Assembly (NCBI RefSeq): GCF_000196895.1
Contig: NC_014297.1
Coordinates: 1,937,345-2,001,344 of the forward strand
Length of the DNA stretch: 64,000 nucleotides
Reading direction: 5' to 3'
Source of the DNA: Halalkalicoccus jeotgali B3
GTDB taxonomy: Archaea; Halobacteriota; Halobacteria; Halobacteriales; Halalkalicoccaceae
Below the pieces are notes generated by a model that was not told the origin of the DNA, made no database searches, and saw only the letters and a program-made list of their open reading frames with translations. The first letter of the stretch is position 1. Every line of letters starts with the position of its first letter. A program made the translations under genes and the position numbers. Below, in pieces: positions 16,583-26,149 of the stretch.

Positions 16583-17071
16583 ATGATCCGAAACGACGCC
16601 ACAGACGACCCGGACGAATCGACGACGTACGCCGTGATCTCGACGGACTGCTCAGCGCTGCTCGATACGCTCGGCAACCCATCTGCACGCACGATCCTCA
16701 CCGAAGCCAGCGACGAGCCGGTGGCCATCGAGGACCTCCTCGAGGTCTGTGAGGTCTCCCGAACGACGATCTACCGCCGGGTCAACGACCTCGTCGACCT
16801 CGGATTGCTCGAGGAGTCGGTGACGCTCGCGGAGGGAAACCAACAGCGACGGCGGTTCCGAACGACGGGCGGCGACATCGCGCTTCAGATCGGTCCCAAC
16901 GGGTTCGAGGCCCGGATCCGCTCGGAGGATTCGGGGACGACCACCGACGACCTGCTGCTCGATGACGCCTCGCTCGAACGGTTCCGTATCGCACTCAGCG
17001 GCAAGGACCTACGATTCCGCATCGAAACCAACGGCGAGGAGACGACGGACGGGATCGACCCCGTACCGTGA
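16583..17071 (+). CDS. Winged-helix transcriptional regulator
   Basis: A 162-aa protein. Residues about 25-90 form an ArsR-like winged helix (LLDTLGNPSARTILTEA, VSRTTIYRRVNDLVDLGLLEES, then a basic wing NQQRRRFRTTG). The C-terminal 70 residues are acidic and may bind a ligand or partner. I prefer ATG at 16583 because the 19 residues before it look non-conserved; ATG at 16526 is possible. It is the sixth small regulator in this 7-kb stretch. Confidence 0.75.
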   Translation: MIRNDATDDPDESTTYAVISTDCSALLDTLGNPSARTILTEASDEPVAIEDLLEVCEVSRTTIYRRVNDLVDLGLLEESVTLAEGNQQRRRFRTTGGDIALQIGPNGFEARIRSEDSGTTTDDLLLDDASLERFRIALSGKDLRFRIETNGEETTDGIDPVP

Positions 17072-17562
17072 GCGCTACCGGCCCGCAGCGGCGGTGACGT
17101 CGTACTCCGACCGTCAGTTCGTTTGTCGTTCCAACGGGGAGACACGATCGTAGCGAACGGCCGGAAGGTATCGGTCGACCCACTGGAAGTAGGTGGCGGT
17201 TATCACGCACCGAGGGACGGTACGGCTCGCTTACAGTCGTTTCCCTGTATGGAGACGTCCCACTATCCTCAAAAAAAGTGTTGATCTATAATACAGCGTA
17301 CGCCGTCTAGAAACGGTTCCGTAGGCGATCTCGATATAGATATCGGATTAGTTATTATATGCTATTTTTTGTATTTGCGTGGTAGTCCTCGCCTTCGGAA
17401 AACCGTTTATCGGTCGAACGACATTTATATCTTATCATATGTGTTGTGTGTCTACCAGTACCGGACCCGTCACTACCGTGTCGTGTCGAACAGGAGTTAC
17501 GACAGATCGACAGACCAAGGAGACGAGCACCGTGGGCGGGATTCCGACGAGTGCCAGCACAA
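17072..17562. other. Gene-poor, AT-rich region
   Basis: Nothing convincing is coded here. From 17270 to 17440 the DNA is unusually AT-rich, with A7 at 17272, TATTATATGCTATTTTTTG near 17352 and ATTTATATCTTATCATATG near 17422. A perfect inverted repeat CGATAT-AG-ATATCG lies at 17332-17345. It may be the old promoter region of the broken gene that follows or a scar of foreign DNA. Confidence 0.4.
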
Positions 17563-17892
17563 GTCTACAGCTCCGAGGTCCACGGCAATCCGAACACGCC
17601 GATATTGGAGGCGTACACGGACGACCCGGTGACGCTGCGTGTGAGCCAGCCCGCCGACCGGGCCAACGGGATCGGCGACTACGTCTCCCAGGAGCGAAAG
17701 ACCAACTACTACCTCGAAGGCGGCCTCTGGGGTATCATGCGCGTTCGGGACGCACTAGAGGGATTCGACGGGCGGGTCCGCCCGCTCCCCGACCGCAGGG
17801 ACGAGGACGAGTTCGAAGGGGAACGGGACGAAACGGCAAAAAACGACGGGAGAAACGAGCGATTCGACCGACTCGAATCGCTCGAACGATAA
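17563..17892 (+). pseudogene. Remnant of a multicopper-oxidase-like protein
   Basis: The translated text VYSSEVHGNPNTPILEAYTDDPVTLRV followed by GDYVSQERKTNYYLEGG and LWGIMRV resembles C-terminal cupredoxin parts of large multicopper oxidase-like proteins, but the long copper-binding segment normally lying between them is absent and nothing upstream matches the rest of such a protein. A frame is open from 17446, but its first 39 residues are low-complexity. Best read as an internally deleted, 5'-truncated pseudogene; a short expressed derivative is not excluded. Confidence 0.55.
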
Positions 17893-18055
17893 CCCGCGGG
17901 CCCTCGGACGGTCGACGACCCGCAGCACGCTTCGACGACCACACCGGTCACGGCCTCGGTGTTCGCCGTCCGGGACTGCGATACGTGAGACGATCTCGCG
18001 TGGGTGCCGACCACGGTATAGGTATAACTGGATCGACCGCGACAGTACAACGGCT

Positions 18056-19144
18056 ATGATCCGGACGTTCGAATCGCCGGCGGCATATGTACAGGGGCGT
18101 AACGCGACCGACCAGCTCGGCGAACGGGTAGCGGCGCTCGCGGAGTCCGCACTAGTGATCGGCGATAGCGACGTCCTCGAGATCGTCGGGGACGACGCCG
18201 AAGCGAGCCTCGAAGGAAACGGCGTCGAGACGGCGATAGAGGAGTTCGGCCGGGAGAGCTCCGAGGTCGAGATCGACCGCATCACGGAGATGGCCGAGGA
18301 TCTCGGTGCGGAGGCGATCATCGGCGCTGGCGGCGGGAAGGCCCTCGACACCGCAAAAGCCGTCCGGGAGAACGCGGGCGGGGCGATGATCTCGATGCCG
18401 ACGATCGCCTCGACCGACGCGCCGACGTCGAGCCTGTCGGTGATCTACAGCGAAGACGGGGAGTTCGAACGCTACTGGTTCTACGACGATCACCCGGATC
18501 TCGTGCTCGCCGATACGTCGGTGATCGTCGGTGCCCCCGCCCGGTTCTTCCGGTCCGGGATCTCCGACGCGATGGCGACGTGGTTCGAAGCCGACGCCGT
18601 CCACAGAGCCAACGGGGAGAACTTCTTCGGTGACGGACCGACACACGCCGCCCATCGGCTCTCGAAGCTCTGTTATGAGCTACTGCGCGATCACGGCGCG
18701 TCGGCGGTCGAGGCGGTCGAGGCGGGGATCGTCACCGAAAGCGTCGAGGCCGTCACCGAGGCGAACACCCTTCTCAGTGGACTGGGCTTCGAAAACGGCG
18801 GGATCGCGGCGGCCCACTCCGTTCACAACGGTCTCACGCAACTGGAGGCGACCCATCACGCGACCCACGGTGAGAAGGTGAACTTCGGGATCATCACCCA
18901 GCTGGTGCTCGAAGGGCGTGACGATGCCTTCATCGACGACGTGATCGATTTCTCGGTCGAACTCGACCTTCCCGTCACCCTCGAAGAACTCGGCGTCGAG
19001 GAGCAATCGACGGGCGATCTCGACCGGGTTGCAGAGGCGGCGCTCGCCGACGAGGAGACGATTCACAACGCGTTCGACGTTACCGCGGATGACGTCCGCG
19101 ACGCGATGGTCGCTGCGGACGACCTCGGTGGAAAACGGGTGTGA
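18056..19144 (+). CDS. gldA: Glycerol dehydrogenase, iron-alcohol-dehydrogenase family
   Basis: A 362-aa protein. The NAD site GAGGGKALDTAK (90-101), then STDAPTSSLSVIYSEDGE (119-136), are typical of GldA. The metal ligands are Asp171, His254 and His271. It oxidises glycerol to dihydroxyacetone with NAD, giving a route into metabolism independent of glycerol kinase (glpK at 49.9 kb). Related sn-glycerol-1-phosphate dehydrogenase is less similar in these motifs. It is convergent with leuB, the two genes meeting end to end at 19144/19145. Confidence 0.85.
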   Translation: MIRTFESPAAYVQGRNATDQLGERVAALAESALVIGDSDVLEIVGDDAEASLEGNGVETAIEEFGRESSEVEIDRITEMAEDLGAEAIIGAGGGKALDTAKAVRENAGGAMISMPTIASTDAPTSSLSVIYSEDGEFERYWFYDDHPDLVLADTSVIVGAPARFFRSGISDAMATWFEADAVHRANGENFFGDGPTHAAHRLSKLCYELLRDHGASAVEAVEAGIVTESVEAVTEANTLLSGLGFENGGIAAAHSVHNGLTQLEATHHATHGEKVNFGIITQLVLEGRDDAFIDDVIDFSVELDLPVTLEELGVEEQSTGDLDRVAEAALADEETIHNAFDVTADDVRDAMVAADDLGGKRV

Positions 19145-20122
19145 TTACAGCCGGTCGATCACCGCGCTCGTGACGTCCTCGGTGCTCGCTTCGCCACCGA
19201 GGTCCGCTGTTCGCGGTCCGTCTTCGAGGACGCTCGTCACGGCCTCGTCGACTCGCGCGCTCTCTTCGGTGTACCCGAGATGGTCGAGCAACATCGCCGC
19301 CGAGAGGATCGCCGCCGTCGGGTTGGCGACCCCTTCGCCCGCGATGTCGGGAGCGGTCCCGTGGACCGGCTCGAACAGCGCGTTTTCCGTCCCGATGTTC
19401 GCGCTCGGCAGCAAGCCGAGCCCGCCGACAAGTCCGGCAGCGAGATCCGAAAGCACGTCGCCAGCGAGGTTCGGACAGACGACGACGTCGAACTTCTCGG
19501 GGTCGAGACAGACGTGGGTCGCAAAGGCGTCCATCAACACCTCGTCGGCCTCGACGCCGCGCTCGTCGGCGACCCCCAGTACGGTCTCGCGAAACCGGCC
19601 GTCGGTCTCGCGCATGACGTTGGCCTTGTGGGCGACGGTGAACTCGTCGTACTCGTCACCCTCGACGAACTCGCAGGCGAACTCCGCGAGCCGTTCGGAC
19701 GCGGAACTCGTCACCACGCGGGTGAGCGTCGAGAGGTCGTCGCTCAATCTGCTCTCGTGGCCCGCGTAGACGCCCTCGGTGTTCTCCCGAAGGAAGACGA
19801 TATCCGTCTCGGGGCGAAGCGCGTCGACACCGGGGTACGCGCGGGCGGGCCGGACGTTGACGAACGACCCGACCGCCTCGCGAAGCGGGATGATCACGTC
19901 CGCGGCGGTCTCGCCCGCCGCGCCGAAGAGGGTGGCGTCGGCCGAAGCCGCGAGCTCGTAGGTTGCCTCGGGCAGGGCCTCGCCGGTTTCGTCCTTCACG
20001 GCATCGCCCGCCTCGGCCTGGACGAACTCGAACTCGCCGACGGCTTCGAGCACCTCGACTGCGGCCGGCGTCACTTCCGTTCCGATGCCGTCGCCGGGAA
20101 TGACGGCGATCTCCTCAGTCAT
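19145..20122 (-). CDS. leuB: 3-isopropylmalate dehydrogenase
   Basis: A 325-aa NAD-dependent beta-decarboxylating dehydrogenase that converts 3-isopropylmalate to 2-oxoisocaproate, the third step of leucine synthesis. It shows [21 protein letters not shown] at the N-terminus, [13 protein letters not shown] in the middle, the metal-binding [19 protein letters not shown], and the nucleotide loop [18 protein letters not shown]. It is the last gene of the ilvBNC-leuCDB run; its ATG overlaps the end of leuD by 8 bases. Isocitrate dehydrogenase is less likely given the length and leu context. Confidence 0.93.
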   Translation of the reverse strand: MTEEIAVIPGDGIGTEVTPAAVEVLEAVGEFEFVQAEAGDAVKDETGEALPEATYELAASADATLFGAAGETAADVIIPLREAVGSFVNVRPARAYPGVDALRPETDIVFLRENTEGVYAGHESRLSDDLSTLTRVVTSSASERLAEFACEFVEGDEYDEFTVAHKANVMRETDGRFRETVLGVADERGVEADEVLMDAFATHVCLDPEKFDVVVCPNLAGDVLSDLAAGLVGGLGLLPSANIGTENALFEPVHGTAPDIAGEGVANPTAAILSAAMLLDHLGYTEESARVDEAVTSVLEDGPRTADLGGEASTEDVTSAVIDRL

Positions 20123-20807
20123 CGCTTTGCATGTACGGCAGGGAGTCGGCCGTTTCGCGCACCGCGTTCGCGTTCGCCTTCATCAGCGCCGTGGTGTCCC
20201 AGACGCCCTCGACAAGCGCTTTGTGCTGGGCGGCGGCGACGTCGCCGTTGATGGCTGTCTCCTCGTCGCCGCTCCCGTACGTGACGAGTTCGCGATCGAC
20301 GTCGACGCTGATCTCGGTATCGGGGTTCTCCTCGACGTACGCCTGCAACGCGCCGATCTCCTCGGTGCTCGCGGTAACGGTCGGAATGCCGAGCGCGAGG
20401 CAGTTGCCCGCGAAGATCTCCGCGAAGGACTCGCCGACGATGGCGTCGATCCCCCAGCGCTGGAGCGCCTGTGGGGCGTGCTCGCGCGAGGAGCCACAGC
20501 CGAAGTTCGAGTTCACGACGAGGACGTTTGCCCCCTGATACTGCCCTTCGTTGAAGGGGTGCTCCTTTTCGTTGTCCTCGCTATCGAAGCGCTGATCGAA
20601 GAAGGCGAACTCGCCCAGCCCGTCGAAGGTGACGACCTTCATGAAGCGCGCCGGGATGATCTGGTCGGTGTCGATGTCGTTGCCGCGAACGGGAATACCC
20701 GTCCCCGAGACGCTGTCGACGATCTCGGCGGGGCCGTCGTCGGCGCGGCTCACGGCGTCGCCGCTCGCGTCTTCCGAGGACTCCCTTCGGTCGTCCTCGC
20801 GGCTCAT
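20115..20807 (-). CDS. leuD: 3-isopropylmalate dehydratase small subunit
   Basis: A 230-aa protein with the swivel domain of the aconitase family: [15 protein letters not shown], then [19 protein letters not shown], the conserved substrate loop. With LeuC it isomerises 2- to 3-isopropylmalate. The first 25 residues are an acidic extension not needed for the fold. ATG at 20807 overlaps the leuC stop by 4 bases and is chosen over longer in-frame starts inside leuC. C-terminal sequence up to residue 230 includes about 30 residues beyond the minimal domain. Confidence 0.93.
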   Translation of the reverse strand: MSREDDRRESSEDASGDAVSRADDGPAEIVDSVSGTGIPVRGNDIDTDQIIPARFMKVVTFDGLGEFAFFDQRFDSEDNEKEHPFNEGQYQGANVLVVNSNFGCGSSREHAPQALQRWGIDAIVGESFAEIFAGNCLALGIPTVTASTEEIGALQAYVEENPDTEISVDVDRELVTYGSGDEETAINGDVAAAQHKALVEGVWDTTALMKANANAVRETADSLPYMQSDD

Positions 20808-22225
20808 ACGCGAGCCACCTCCTCCAGTTCCCGCACGTCCGTTACCTCGCCGGTGACGGCCGCCGCGGCGACCATCCGGGGGTTCATCAACACCGTGCGG
20901 CCGTCCTTGCTCCCTTGGCGGCCGACGAAGTTGCGGTTCGACGAGGACGCACACGCCTGATCGCCCTCCAACTGGTCCTCGTTCATGCCCAGACACATCG
21001 AACAGCCGGCGTTTCGCCACTCGAAGCCGGCGGCCTCGAAGACGTCCTTCAACCCCTCCTCCTCGGCGGTACGCTGGACGCGCTGGCTGCCGGGGACGAC
21101 GAGCGCGCGGACGTCCGCGGGGACCTCGCGGCCCTCGACGAGTTCGGCCGCGCGGCGCAGGTCGGGCAGTCGGGCGTTCGTACACGAGCCCAAAAAGGCG
21201 ACGTCGATGGGATATCCCTCCATCGTGTCGCCGGGCTCGACGCGCATGTGTTCCTGTGCCCGTCGTGCGGTGTCCTGCTTGTCTTCGGGAAGGTCGTCGG
21301 GGTGCGGGATTGGCTGGGTAATGCCAACGCCCTGTCCCGGCGTCGTTCCCCACGTGACGACCGGCTCCAACGAGGAGCCGTCGATGGTGACGACGTCGTC
21401 GTATTCGGCGTCCGGGTCCGACCGAACGGATTCCCAGTACGGTTTGAGCCGCTCGAACTTCTCGGGGTCGTTCTCGAAGGCGTCGGTCTCGGCGAGCCAC
21501 TCGTAGGTGGTCTCGTCGGGGTTGACGTAGCCCGCACGCGCCCCGCCCTCGATCGACATGTTACAGATCGACATGCGACCCTCCATCCCCAGCGACTCGA
21601 TGGCCTCGCCGGCGTACTCGTAGACGTAGCCGACGCCGCCCTCGGTCCCTAGTCTCCTGATTATCTCTAAGATTATGTCCTTGGCCTCGACGCCGTCGCC
21701 GAGTTCGCCGGTGACCTCGATCTTGCGCACCTTCTGTTTCTCCATTGCGACGGTGCCGGTCGCGAGCACGTCCCGGATCTGGGAGGTCCCGATGCCGAAG
21801 GCGAGCGCGCCGAAGGCTCCGTGCGTCGAGGTGTGTGAATCGCCACAGACGATCGTCATCCCCGGTTGGGTGATCCCCTGCTCGGGGCCGATGACGTGGA
21901 CGATCCCCTGGTCGCCGGTATCGGGGTGGTCGAACTCGATGCCCGCCTCGCGGACGTTCTCCTCGAGTTCGCGCATCATCTCTTCTGCGGCGTCATCGCC
22001 GTAGGGCCGCGACTGGTCGGCGGTGGGAACGATGTGATCCACGGTCGCGTGCGTGCGCTCGGGGTACGCGACTTCGAGGTCGCGCTCGCGCAACATCCCG
22101 AAGGCCTGCGGGCTGGTTACCTCGTGGATGAGGTGCAGGCCCACGAACAGCTGGGTCTGGCCCGTGGGCAGTTCCGTGACAGCGTGGTTGTCCCAGACCT
22201 TGTCGTAGAGGGTTCCCTGACTCAT
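20804..22225 (-). CDS. leuC: 3-isopropylmalate dehydratase large subunit
   Basis: A 473-aa aconitase-superfamily subunit that carries the [4Fe-4S] cluster. Visible motifs are [39 protein letters not shown] and [10 protein letters not shown], which supply the three cluster cysteines (one in SCTN, two in CSMC). It acts in the cytoplasm with LeuD in leucine synthesis. It overlaps the 83-aa repeat protein by 4 bases upstream and leuD by 4 bases downstream. Confidence 0.94.
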   Translation of the reverse strand: MSQGTLYDKVWDNHAVTELPTGQTQLFVGLHLIHEVTSPQAFGMLRERDLEVAYPERTHATVDHIVPTADQSRPYGDDAAEEMMRELEENVREAGIEFDHPDTGDQGIVHVIGPEQGITQPGMTIVCGDSHTSTHGAFGALAFGIGTSQIRDVLATGTVAMEKQKVRKIEVTGELGDGVEAKDIILEIIRRLGTEGGVGYVYEYAGEAIESLGMEGRMSICNMSIEGGARAGYVNPDETTYEWLAETDAFENDPEKFERLKPYWESVRSDPDAEYDDVVTIDGSSLEPVVTWGTTPGQGVGITQPIPHPDDLPEDKQDTARRAQEHMRVEPGDTMEGYPIDVAFLGSCTNARLPDLRRAAELVEGREVPADVRALVVPGSQRVQRTAEEEGLKDVFEAAGFEWRNAGCSMCLGMNEDQLEGDQACASSSNRNFVGRQGSKDGRTVLMNPRMVAAAAVTGEVTDVRELEEVARV

Positions 22226-22473
22226 TCTTCCTCTACTACGTCCCCGTCGTACTCCTCGCCGCGTTCGAAGACGCGTTTCGCGCCCTCGTCGTCGTGCGGC
22301 GGGGTGTGATCGACGTCCTTCATCCGGTCTTTACCCTCGGCATCCCTCCTCCCCCCGTCAGCCACCACGACCGGCCCGCGAGCGAACAGCGCGCCCGCGC
22401 TCGTGTCGTCGTAGGGGTGGGTGTGGTCGATGTCTTTCATCCACTGTGCGTTGGTGTCGGTGTCGTCAGTCAT
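22222..22473 (-). CDS. 83-aa acidic protein with two internal repeats, within the ilv-leu operon
   Basis: The protein holds two related halves: [20 protein letters not shown] (11-30) and [20 protein letters not shown] (50-69), both followed by a short x-R-G. Each has an MKD(I/V)DHT core and a DD pair, so it may bind metal or a partner twice. It overlaps ilvC by 8 bases and leuC by 4, so it is part of the operon. Such placement suggests an accessory role in branched-chain synthesis, for example in dehydratase assembly, but that is inference. Confidence 0.8.
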   Translation of the reverse strand: MTDDTDTNAQWMKDIDHTHPYDDTSAGALFARGPVVVADGGRRDAEGKDRMKDVDHTPPHDDEGAKRVFERGEEYDGDVVEEE

Positions 22474-23503
22474 CCGCGGTCACTTTCTCCTGTTCGTCCT
22501 CGGTTTCCTCGTCGGCCCACGCGAACAGCGCTCGCAATTCCGCGCCGACCGCCTCGATCTCGTGGTTCTTCTCGGCCTGGCGAAGCTGGGTGTAGCTCGG
22601 CCGGCCGGCCTGGTTCTCCGCGATCCACTCGCGGGCGAACGTGCCGTCCTGAACGGCTTCGAGTACCTCCTCCATGTTCTCGCGGGCGTGCTCGTCGATG
22701 ACCACGTCACCCTGCGTCAGGCCGCCGTACTCCGCCGTATCGGAGACGGAGTCCCACATCCCGCCGAGCCCGTCCTCGTACATCAGGTCGACGATCAGCT
22801 TCATCTCGTTGAGACACTCGAAGTAGGCCATCTGCGGGCTGTAGCCCGCGTCCACCAGCGTCTCGTAGCCCTGCTTGATCAGGCTCGCGATCCCGCCACA
22901 GAGTACCGCCTGCTCGCCGAAGAGGTCCGTCTCGGTTTCCTCCCTGAAGGTGGTCTCGACGACGCCCGCGCGGGTACAGCCGATCGCCTGGCCGTACGCG
23001 AGGGCCTCCTCTTTTGCCTCGCCGGTCGCGTCCTGGTAGATCGCGAGCAGGGCGGGCGTGCCCTGGTCGTTCTCGTAGTTCCTCCTGAGGAGATGCCCGG
23101 GCGTCTTGGGCGCGATCATCGTCACGTCGACGTCTTCTGGAGGATTAATCTGGTTGTAGTGGATGTTGAATCCGTGGGCGAACTGCAGGGTGTTGCCGGG
23201 TTCGAGTTCCTCCTCGATCTGCTCGTAGACCGTCGGCTGGATCGTATCGGGCACCAGCACGCTCACGATGTCGGCCCCGGCGGCGACTTCTTTGGGGGTT
23301 CCGACCTCCAGTCCGTCCTCGCGGGCGGCCTCCCGGGAGGCCGACCCCTCCTTCAGCCCGACCCGGACGTCGATCCCGCTGTCGGCGAGGTTCTGTGCGT
23401 GAGCGTGGCCCTGGCTGCCGTAGCCGAGTACCGCGACGGTCTTGTCCTCGATCTGGCTGCGCTGTGCGTCCTCGTCGTAGTAGATTGTGGCTTCCTCAGT
23501 CAT
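22466..23503 (-). CDS. ilvC: Ketol-acid reductoisomerase
   Basis: A 345-aa class I enzyme that isomerises and reduces acetolactate or acetohydroxybutyrate with NADPH and Mg2+. The N-terminal Rossmann domain has [15 protein letters not shown]. The C-terminal knotted domain has [12 protein letters not shown] and [18 protein letters not shown], supplying the Mg-binding acidic residues. After residue 325 an acidic tail follows. The start overlaps the ilvN end by 8 bases. Second enzyme of valine and isoleucine synthesis, feeding the leucine branch downstream. Confidence 0.95.
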   Translation of the reverse strand: MTEEATIYYDEDAQRSQIEDKTVAVLGYGSQGHAHAQNLADSGIDVRVGLKEGSASREAAREDGLEVGTPKEVAAGADIVSVLVPDTIQPTVYEQIEEELEPGNTLQFAHGFNIHYNQINPPEDVDVTMIAPKTPGHLLRRNYENDQGTPALLAIYQDATGEAKEEALAYGQAIGCTRAGVVETTFREETETDLFGEQAVLCGGIASLIKQGYETLVDAGYSPQMAYFECLNEMKLIVDLMYEDGLGGMWDSVSDTAEYGGLTQGDVVIDEHARENMEEVLEAVQDGTFAREWIAENQAGRPSYTQLRQAEKNHEIEAVGAELRALFAWADEETEDEQEKVTADD

Positions 23504-24170
23504 TGTTTGTCGTTGTCTGCCAGCTTTCGTGCATTCGTTCGTACCGTTCCTCCTCGACGTCCGTCGTCCAGACGTCGCCCCGGGCGATCGCGGTCTGGCC
23601 CGTCCGGGCCAGCTCGCGGATCCCGAACTGCTGGAAGGCGTCGATTGCGTCGTCGATCTTGTTCTCGTCGCCGGTGATCTCGATCGAGATCGTTTTGGGT
23701 CCGGCGTCGAGCACGGTCCCGTCGTACATCTCCGTCACCGCCTGGACTTTATCGGGCTCGTCGCCGTGGACCTTCACGATCACCAGCTCGCGCTGGATCG
23801 CGTTCTCGCCGAGCTCCTGGACCGAGATCACGGGCAACAGCTTTTCGAGCTGTTTTTCGACCTGCCGGATCCCCGGTTCGGGCTCCTCGATAACGAGCGT
23901 GATCCGGGAGGTTTCGGGGTTGGTCGTCGTTCCCACCGTGAGACTCTCGATGTTGAACTGCCGGCGCGAAACCAGCCCCGAGGCTTTTGCGAGCACGCCG
24001 GGTTCGTTCTCGACCAGCGCCGAGATGACCGTTCGTCTCGGAACGGGTTCGGCCTCGACCTCCGGGTCGATCCGGATCCCCTGGCTGTTGCGCCGTCCCG
24101 ACGGCCGGGGTCGGTCCTCGGGAGCGGGCCCCTGCAACCGGTTGACCTGTTGTGGCCCTTGCTCGCTCAT
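23496..24170 (-). CDS. ilvN: Acetolactate synthase small (regulatory) subunit
   Basis: A 224-aa regulatory subunit. After a 45-residue polar extension comes the ACT domain ([30 protein letters not shown]), which binds valine and gives feedback inhibition, followed by the C-terminal domain typical of IlvN. It partners IlvB, from which it is separated by a 4-base overlap. Total length exceeds the bacterial norm (about 160 aa) because of the N-terminal extension and a C-terminal tail. Confidence 0.93.
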   Translation of the reverse strand: MSEQGPQQVNRLQGPAPEDRPRPSGRRNSQGIRIDPEVEAEPVPRRTVISALVENEPGVLAKASGLVSRRQFNIESLTVGTTTNPETSRITLVIEEPEPGIRQVEKQLEKLLPVISVQELGENAIQRELVIVKVHGDEPDKVQAVTEMYDGTVLDAGPKTISIEITGDENKIDDAIDAFQQFGIRELARTGQTAIARGDVWTTDVEEERYERMHESWQTTTNND

Positions 24171-25921
24171 AGCTGATCCTCCGAGAGGGCGAACTGCCCG
24201 TTGTCCCCGCCGCTCGGAACCATCGGGTAGACGTTCGCGCCGGGGTCAATGTGGAAGTCGATCACTGACGGGCCGTCGTACGCCAGCGCGGCCTCGACGG
24301 TGTCTGCGACCTCGTCGTACTCGTGGACCGCAAAGCCCTGCGCGCCGAAGGCCTCGGCGAGCTTATCGAACGCGGGCACCCACGGGTACTGCGAGGCCGA
24401 GTGGCGCCCCTCGAAGAAGGCGTCCTGCCACTGACGGACCATCCCGACCGCGGCGTTGTTCAACACCGCGACGGTGATGTCGAGGTTCTCCCGCACCGCG
24501 ACGGCGAGTTCCTGACACGTCATCAAAAAGGAGCCGTCGCCCTCGAAACAGACGACCTGCTTGTCGGGTTCGGCCACCTTCGCGCCGATCGCGGCGGGCA
24601 GTCCGTAGCCCATCGTCCCCAGACCGTGCGAAGAGACCCACGTCCGCGGGTGGCGATAGGTCCAGTACTGACACGCCCACATCTGGTGTTGGCCCACGCC
24701 GGTCGTCACGATCGCGTCCTCGGGCGTGGCCTCGTCGAGCGCCTCGACGACGAACTCCGGTCGGATCGGCCGGTCCTCGGGTGCGGCGTAGTCCATCGGG
24801 TACTCGGCCTTCCACGTTTGACACTGCTCTTGCCACTCGGGGATGTCGGGTGTGCGATCCATCTCGCTGTCGAGCTGTTCGAGCACGGTCCCGGCGTCCC
24901 CGATCAGCGCGACGTCGGCCTCGATGTTCTTCGAGACCTCCGCGGGGTCGATGTCGGCGTGGAGGATCTCGGCGTCGGGTGCGAACGTCTCGACGCCACC
25001 CGTGAGGCGGTCGTCGAACCGACAGCCGACCGCGAGCATCACGTCACAGTGTGTGATCGCCATGTTCGCATAGCCGGTGCCGTGCATTCCGGCCATCTCC
25101 ATCGCCAGTTCGTGGTCCTCGGGGAACGCACCCAGCGCGGGCATCGTCGTCACGACCGGGATGCCGTACTCGGTGGCAAAATCCCTGAGAGCGTCGCTCG
25201 CGTCGCCCTTGATCACGCCGCCACCCGCCAGGATGACGGGCTTTTCGGCGCGTTCGAGGGTTCGAGCTGCCCGCTCGACGGCCGCCTCGTCGGCTTCCGT
25301 CTGCGGGTCGTACGTGCTCGGCGTCCGGGGTGCGCCCGGTTGCCGCTCCGTCTGGCCGTTGGTCACGTCCTTCGGCAGGTCGACGACCGTGGGACCGGGT
25401 CGGCCGGTACCGGAGACCGCAAACGCCTCGCCGACGGTGTCGCCGACGCTGTCCGAATCGGTCGCGAAGTAGTTCGTCTTCGTGATGGGGGCGGTCAGAC
25501 CAGTCGTGTCCGTCTCCTGGAAGGCGTCGTTGCCGACGAACGCGGTCGGGACCTGTCCCGTAAGCGCGATCACCGGGTCCGAGTCCATCGAGGCGTCGGC
25601 GAGTCCGGTCACGAGGTTGGTCGCGCCCGGGCCCGAGGTCGCGAGACACACGCCCGGATCGCCCGAAACGATCCCGTAGGCGTCGGCGGCGTGGGCCGCA
25701 CCCTGTTCGTGGGCCATCGTGACGTGGCGGATCGATGAATCATAGAGCGCGTCGTAGACGGGCATGATCGCCCCGCCTTGGACCCCGAAACAGGTCTCGA
25801 CGCCTGCGCCTTCGAGTGCGCGGATCACCGACGTCGCGCCGGTGGTCACTGGCGTCGATCCGGCCGTTTCGGCCCCGTCGGTCGCCTCTCGATCGAACGT
25901 GGCGGGTGGTTGTTCACTCAT
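24167..25921 (-). CDS. ilvB: Acetolactate synthase large (catalytic) subunit
   Basis: A 584-aa thiamine-diphosphate enzyme that condenses two pyruvates, or pyruvate and 2-oxobutyrate. N-terminal pyrimidine domain: GAGVETCFGVQGGAIMPVYD with the catalytic Glu in MAHEQGAAHAADAYG. Central FAD-binding part, then the ThDP-Mg motif GDGSFLMTCQEL and the NNAAVGMVRQWQ loop. It is the first enzyme of the operon and carries an unusual upstream leader (26055-26180) with a candidate leader peptide and hairpin. ATG at 25921 gives the acidic N-terminus MSEQPPATFDREATD. Confidence 0.95.
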   Translation of the reverse strand: MSEQPPATFDREATDGAETAGSTPVTTGATSVIRALEGAGVETCFGVQGGAIMPVYDALYDSSIRHVTMAHEQGAAHAADAYGIVSGDPGVCLATSGPGATNLVTGLADASMDSDPVIALTGQVPTAFVGNDAFQETDTTGLTAPITKTNYFATDSDSVGDTVGEAFAVSGTGRPGPTVVDLPKDVTNGQTERQPGAPRTPSTYDPQTEADEAAVERAARTLERAEKPVILAGGGVIKGDASDALRDFATEYGIPVVTTMPALGAFPEDHELAMEMAGMHGTGYANMAITHCDVMLAVGCRFDDRLTGGVETFAPDAEILHADIDPAEVSKNIEADVALIGDAGTVLEQLDSEMDRTPDIPEWQEQCQTWKAEYPMDYAAPEDRPIRPEFVVEALDEATPEDAIVTTGVGQHQMWACQYWTYRHPRTWVSSHGLGTMGYGLPAAIGAKVAEPDKQVVCFEGDGSFLMTCQELAVAVRENLDITVAVLNNAAVGMVRQWQDAFFEGRHSASQYPWVPAFDKLAEAFGAQGFAVHEYDEVADTVEAALAYDGPSVIDFHIDPGANVYPMVPSGGDNGQFALSEDQL

Positions 25922-26054
25922 CGGCTCGATTGGCGCGATACGCGTGGGTGGTTCGTGGGCGATACGGCGGTCGACAGCGGCGGGTTGTTGAGTGCATTGG
26001 GTGGCGCGAGTGCTGGCTGGTTGTGTGGTGCGGTCGGGTCAAGGAAAGGGGTAG

Positions 26055-26075
26055 TGTAGGGGCTAGACCCCTACA
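26055..26075 (-). promoter_or_regulatory. Hairpin at the end of the ilvB leader ORF
   Basis: A perfect 8-bp inverted repeat: TGTAGGGG (26055-26062) and CCCCTACA (26068-26075) with the 5-base loop CTAGA, which contains the TAG stop codon of the leader ORF when read on the minus strand. Downstream on that strand comes a pyrimidine-rich run (CCCCTTTCCTT), not a strong T-tract. A ribosome at the last Ile/Val codons would cover the first arm. Confidence 0.55.
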
Positions 26076-26146
26076 ATAATGAGCTCGCGCGCCACGACCG
26101 CGTCGCTGTCGGAAACTGCGGGTCCGAGAGCGGTGGTCGTCTGCAT
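26063..26146 (-). CDS. Candidate 27-aa leader peptide of the ilvB operon
   Basis: ATG at 26146 opens 27 codons ending in TAG. Residues 17-27 read VVARELIIVGV: seven of eleven are Val, Leu or Ile, the end products of the operon. The codons include ATT-ATT-GTA, choices that are unusual in this GC-rich DNA. A TATA-like box lies 25-34 bases before the ATG, as in leaderless haloarchaeal transcripts. The stop codon lies in a perfect hairpin. This is the layout of bacterial ilv leader peptides; similar control in archaea would be novel. Expression is not proven. Confidence 0.5.
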   Translation of the reverse strand: MQTTTALGPAVSDSDAVVARELIIVGV

Positions 26147-26149
26147 CTA

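Noticed and set aside
24323-25738. Long plus-strand frame (471 codons) opposite ilvB
   Set aside because: Antisense shadow of a strongly conserved gene; no family motifs.
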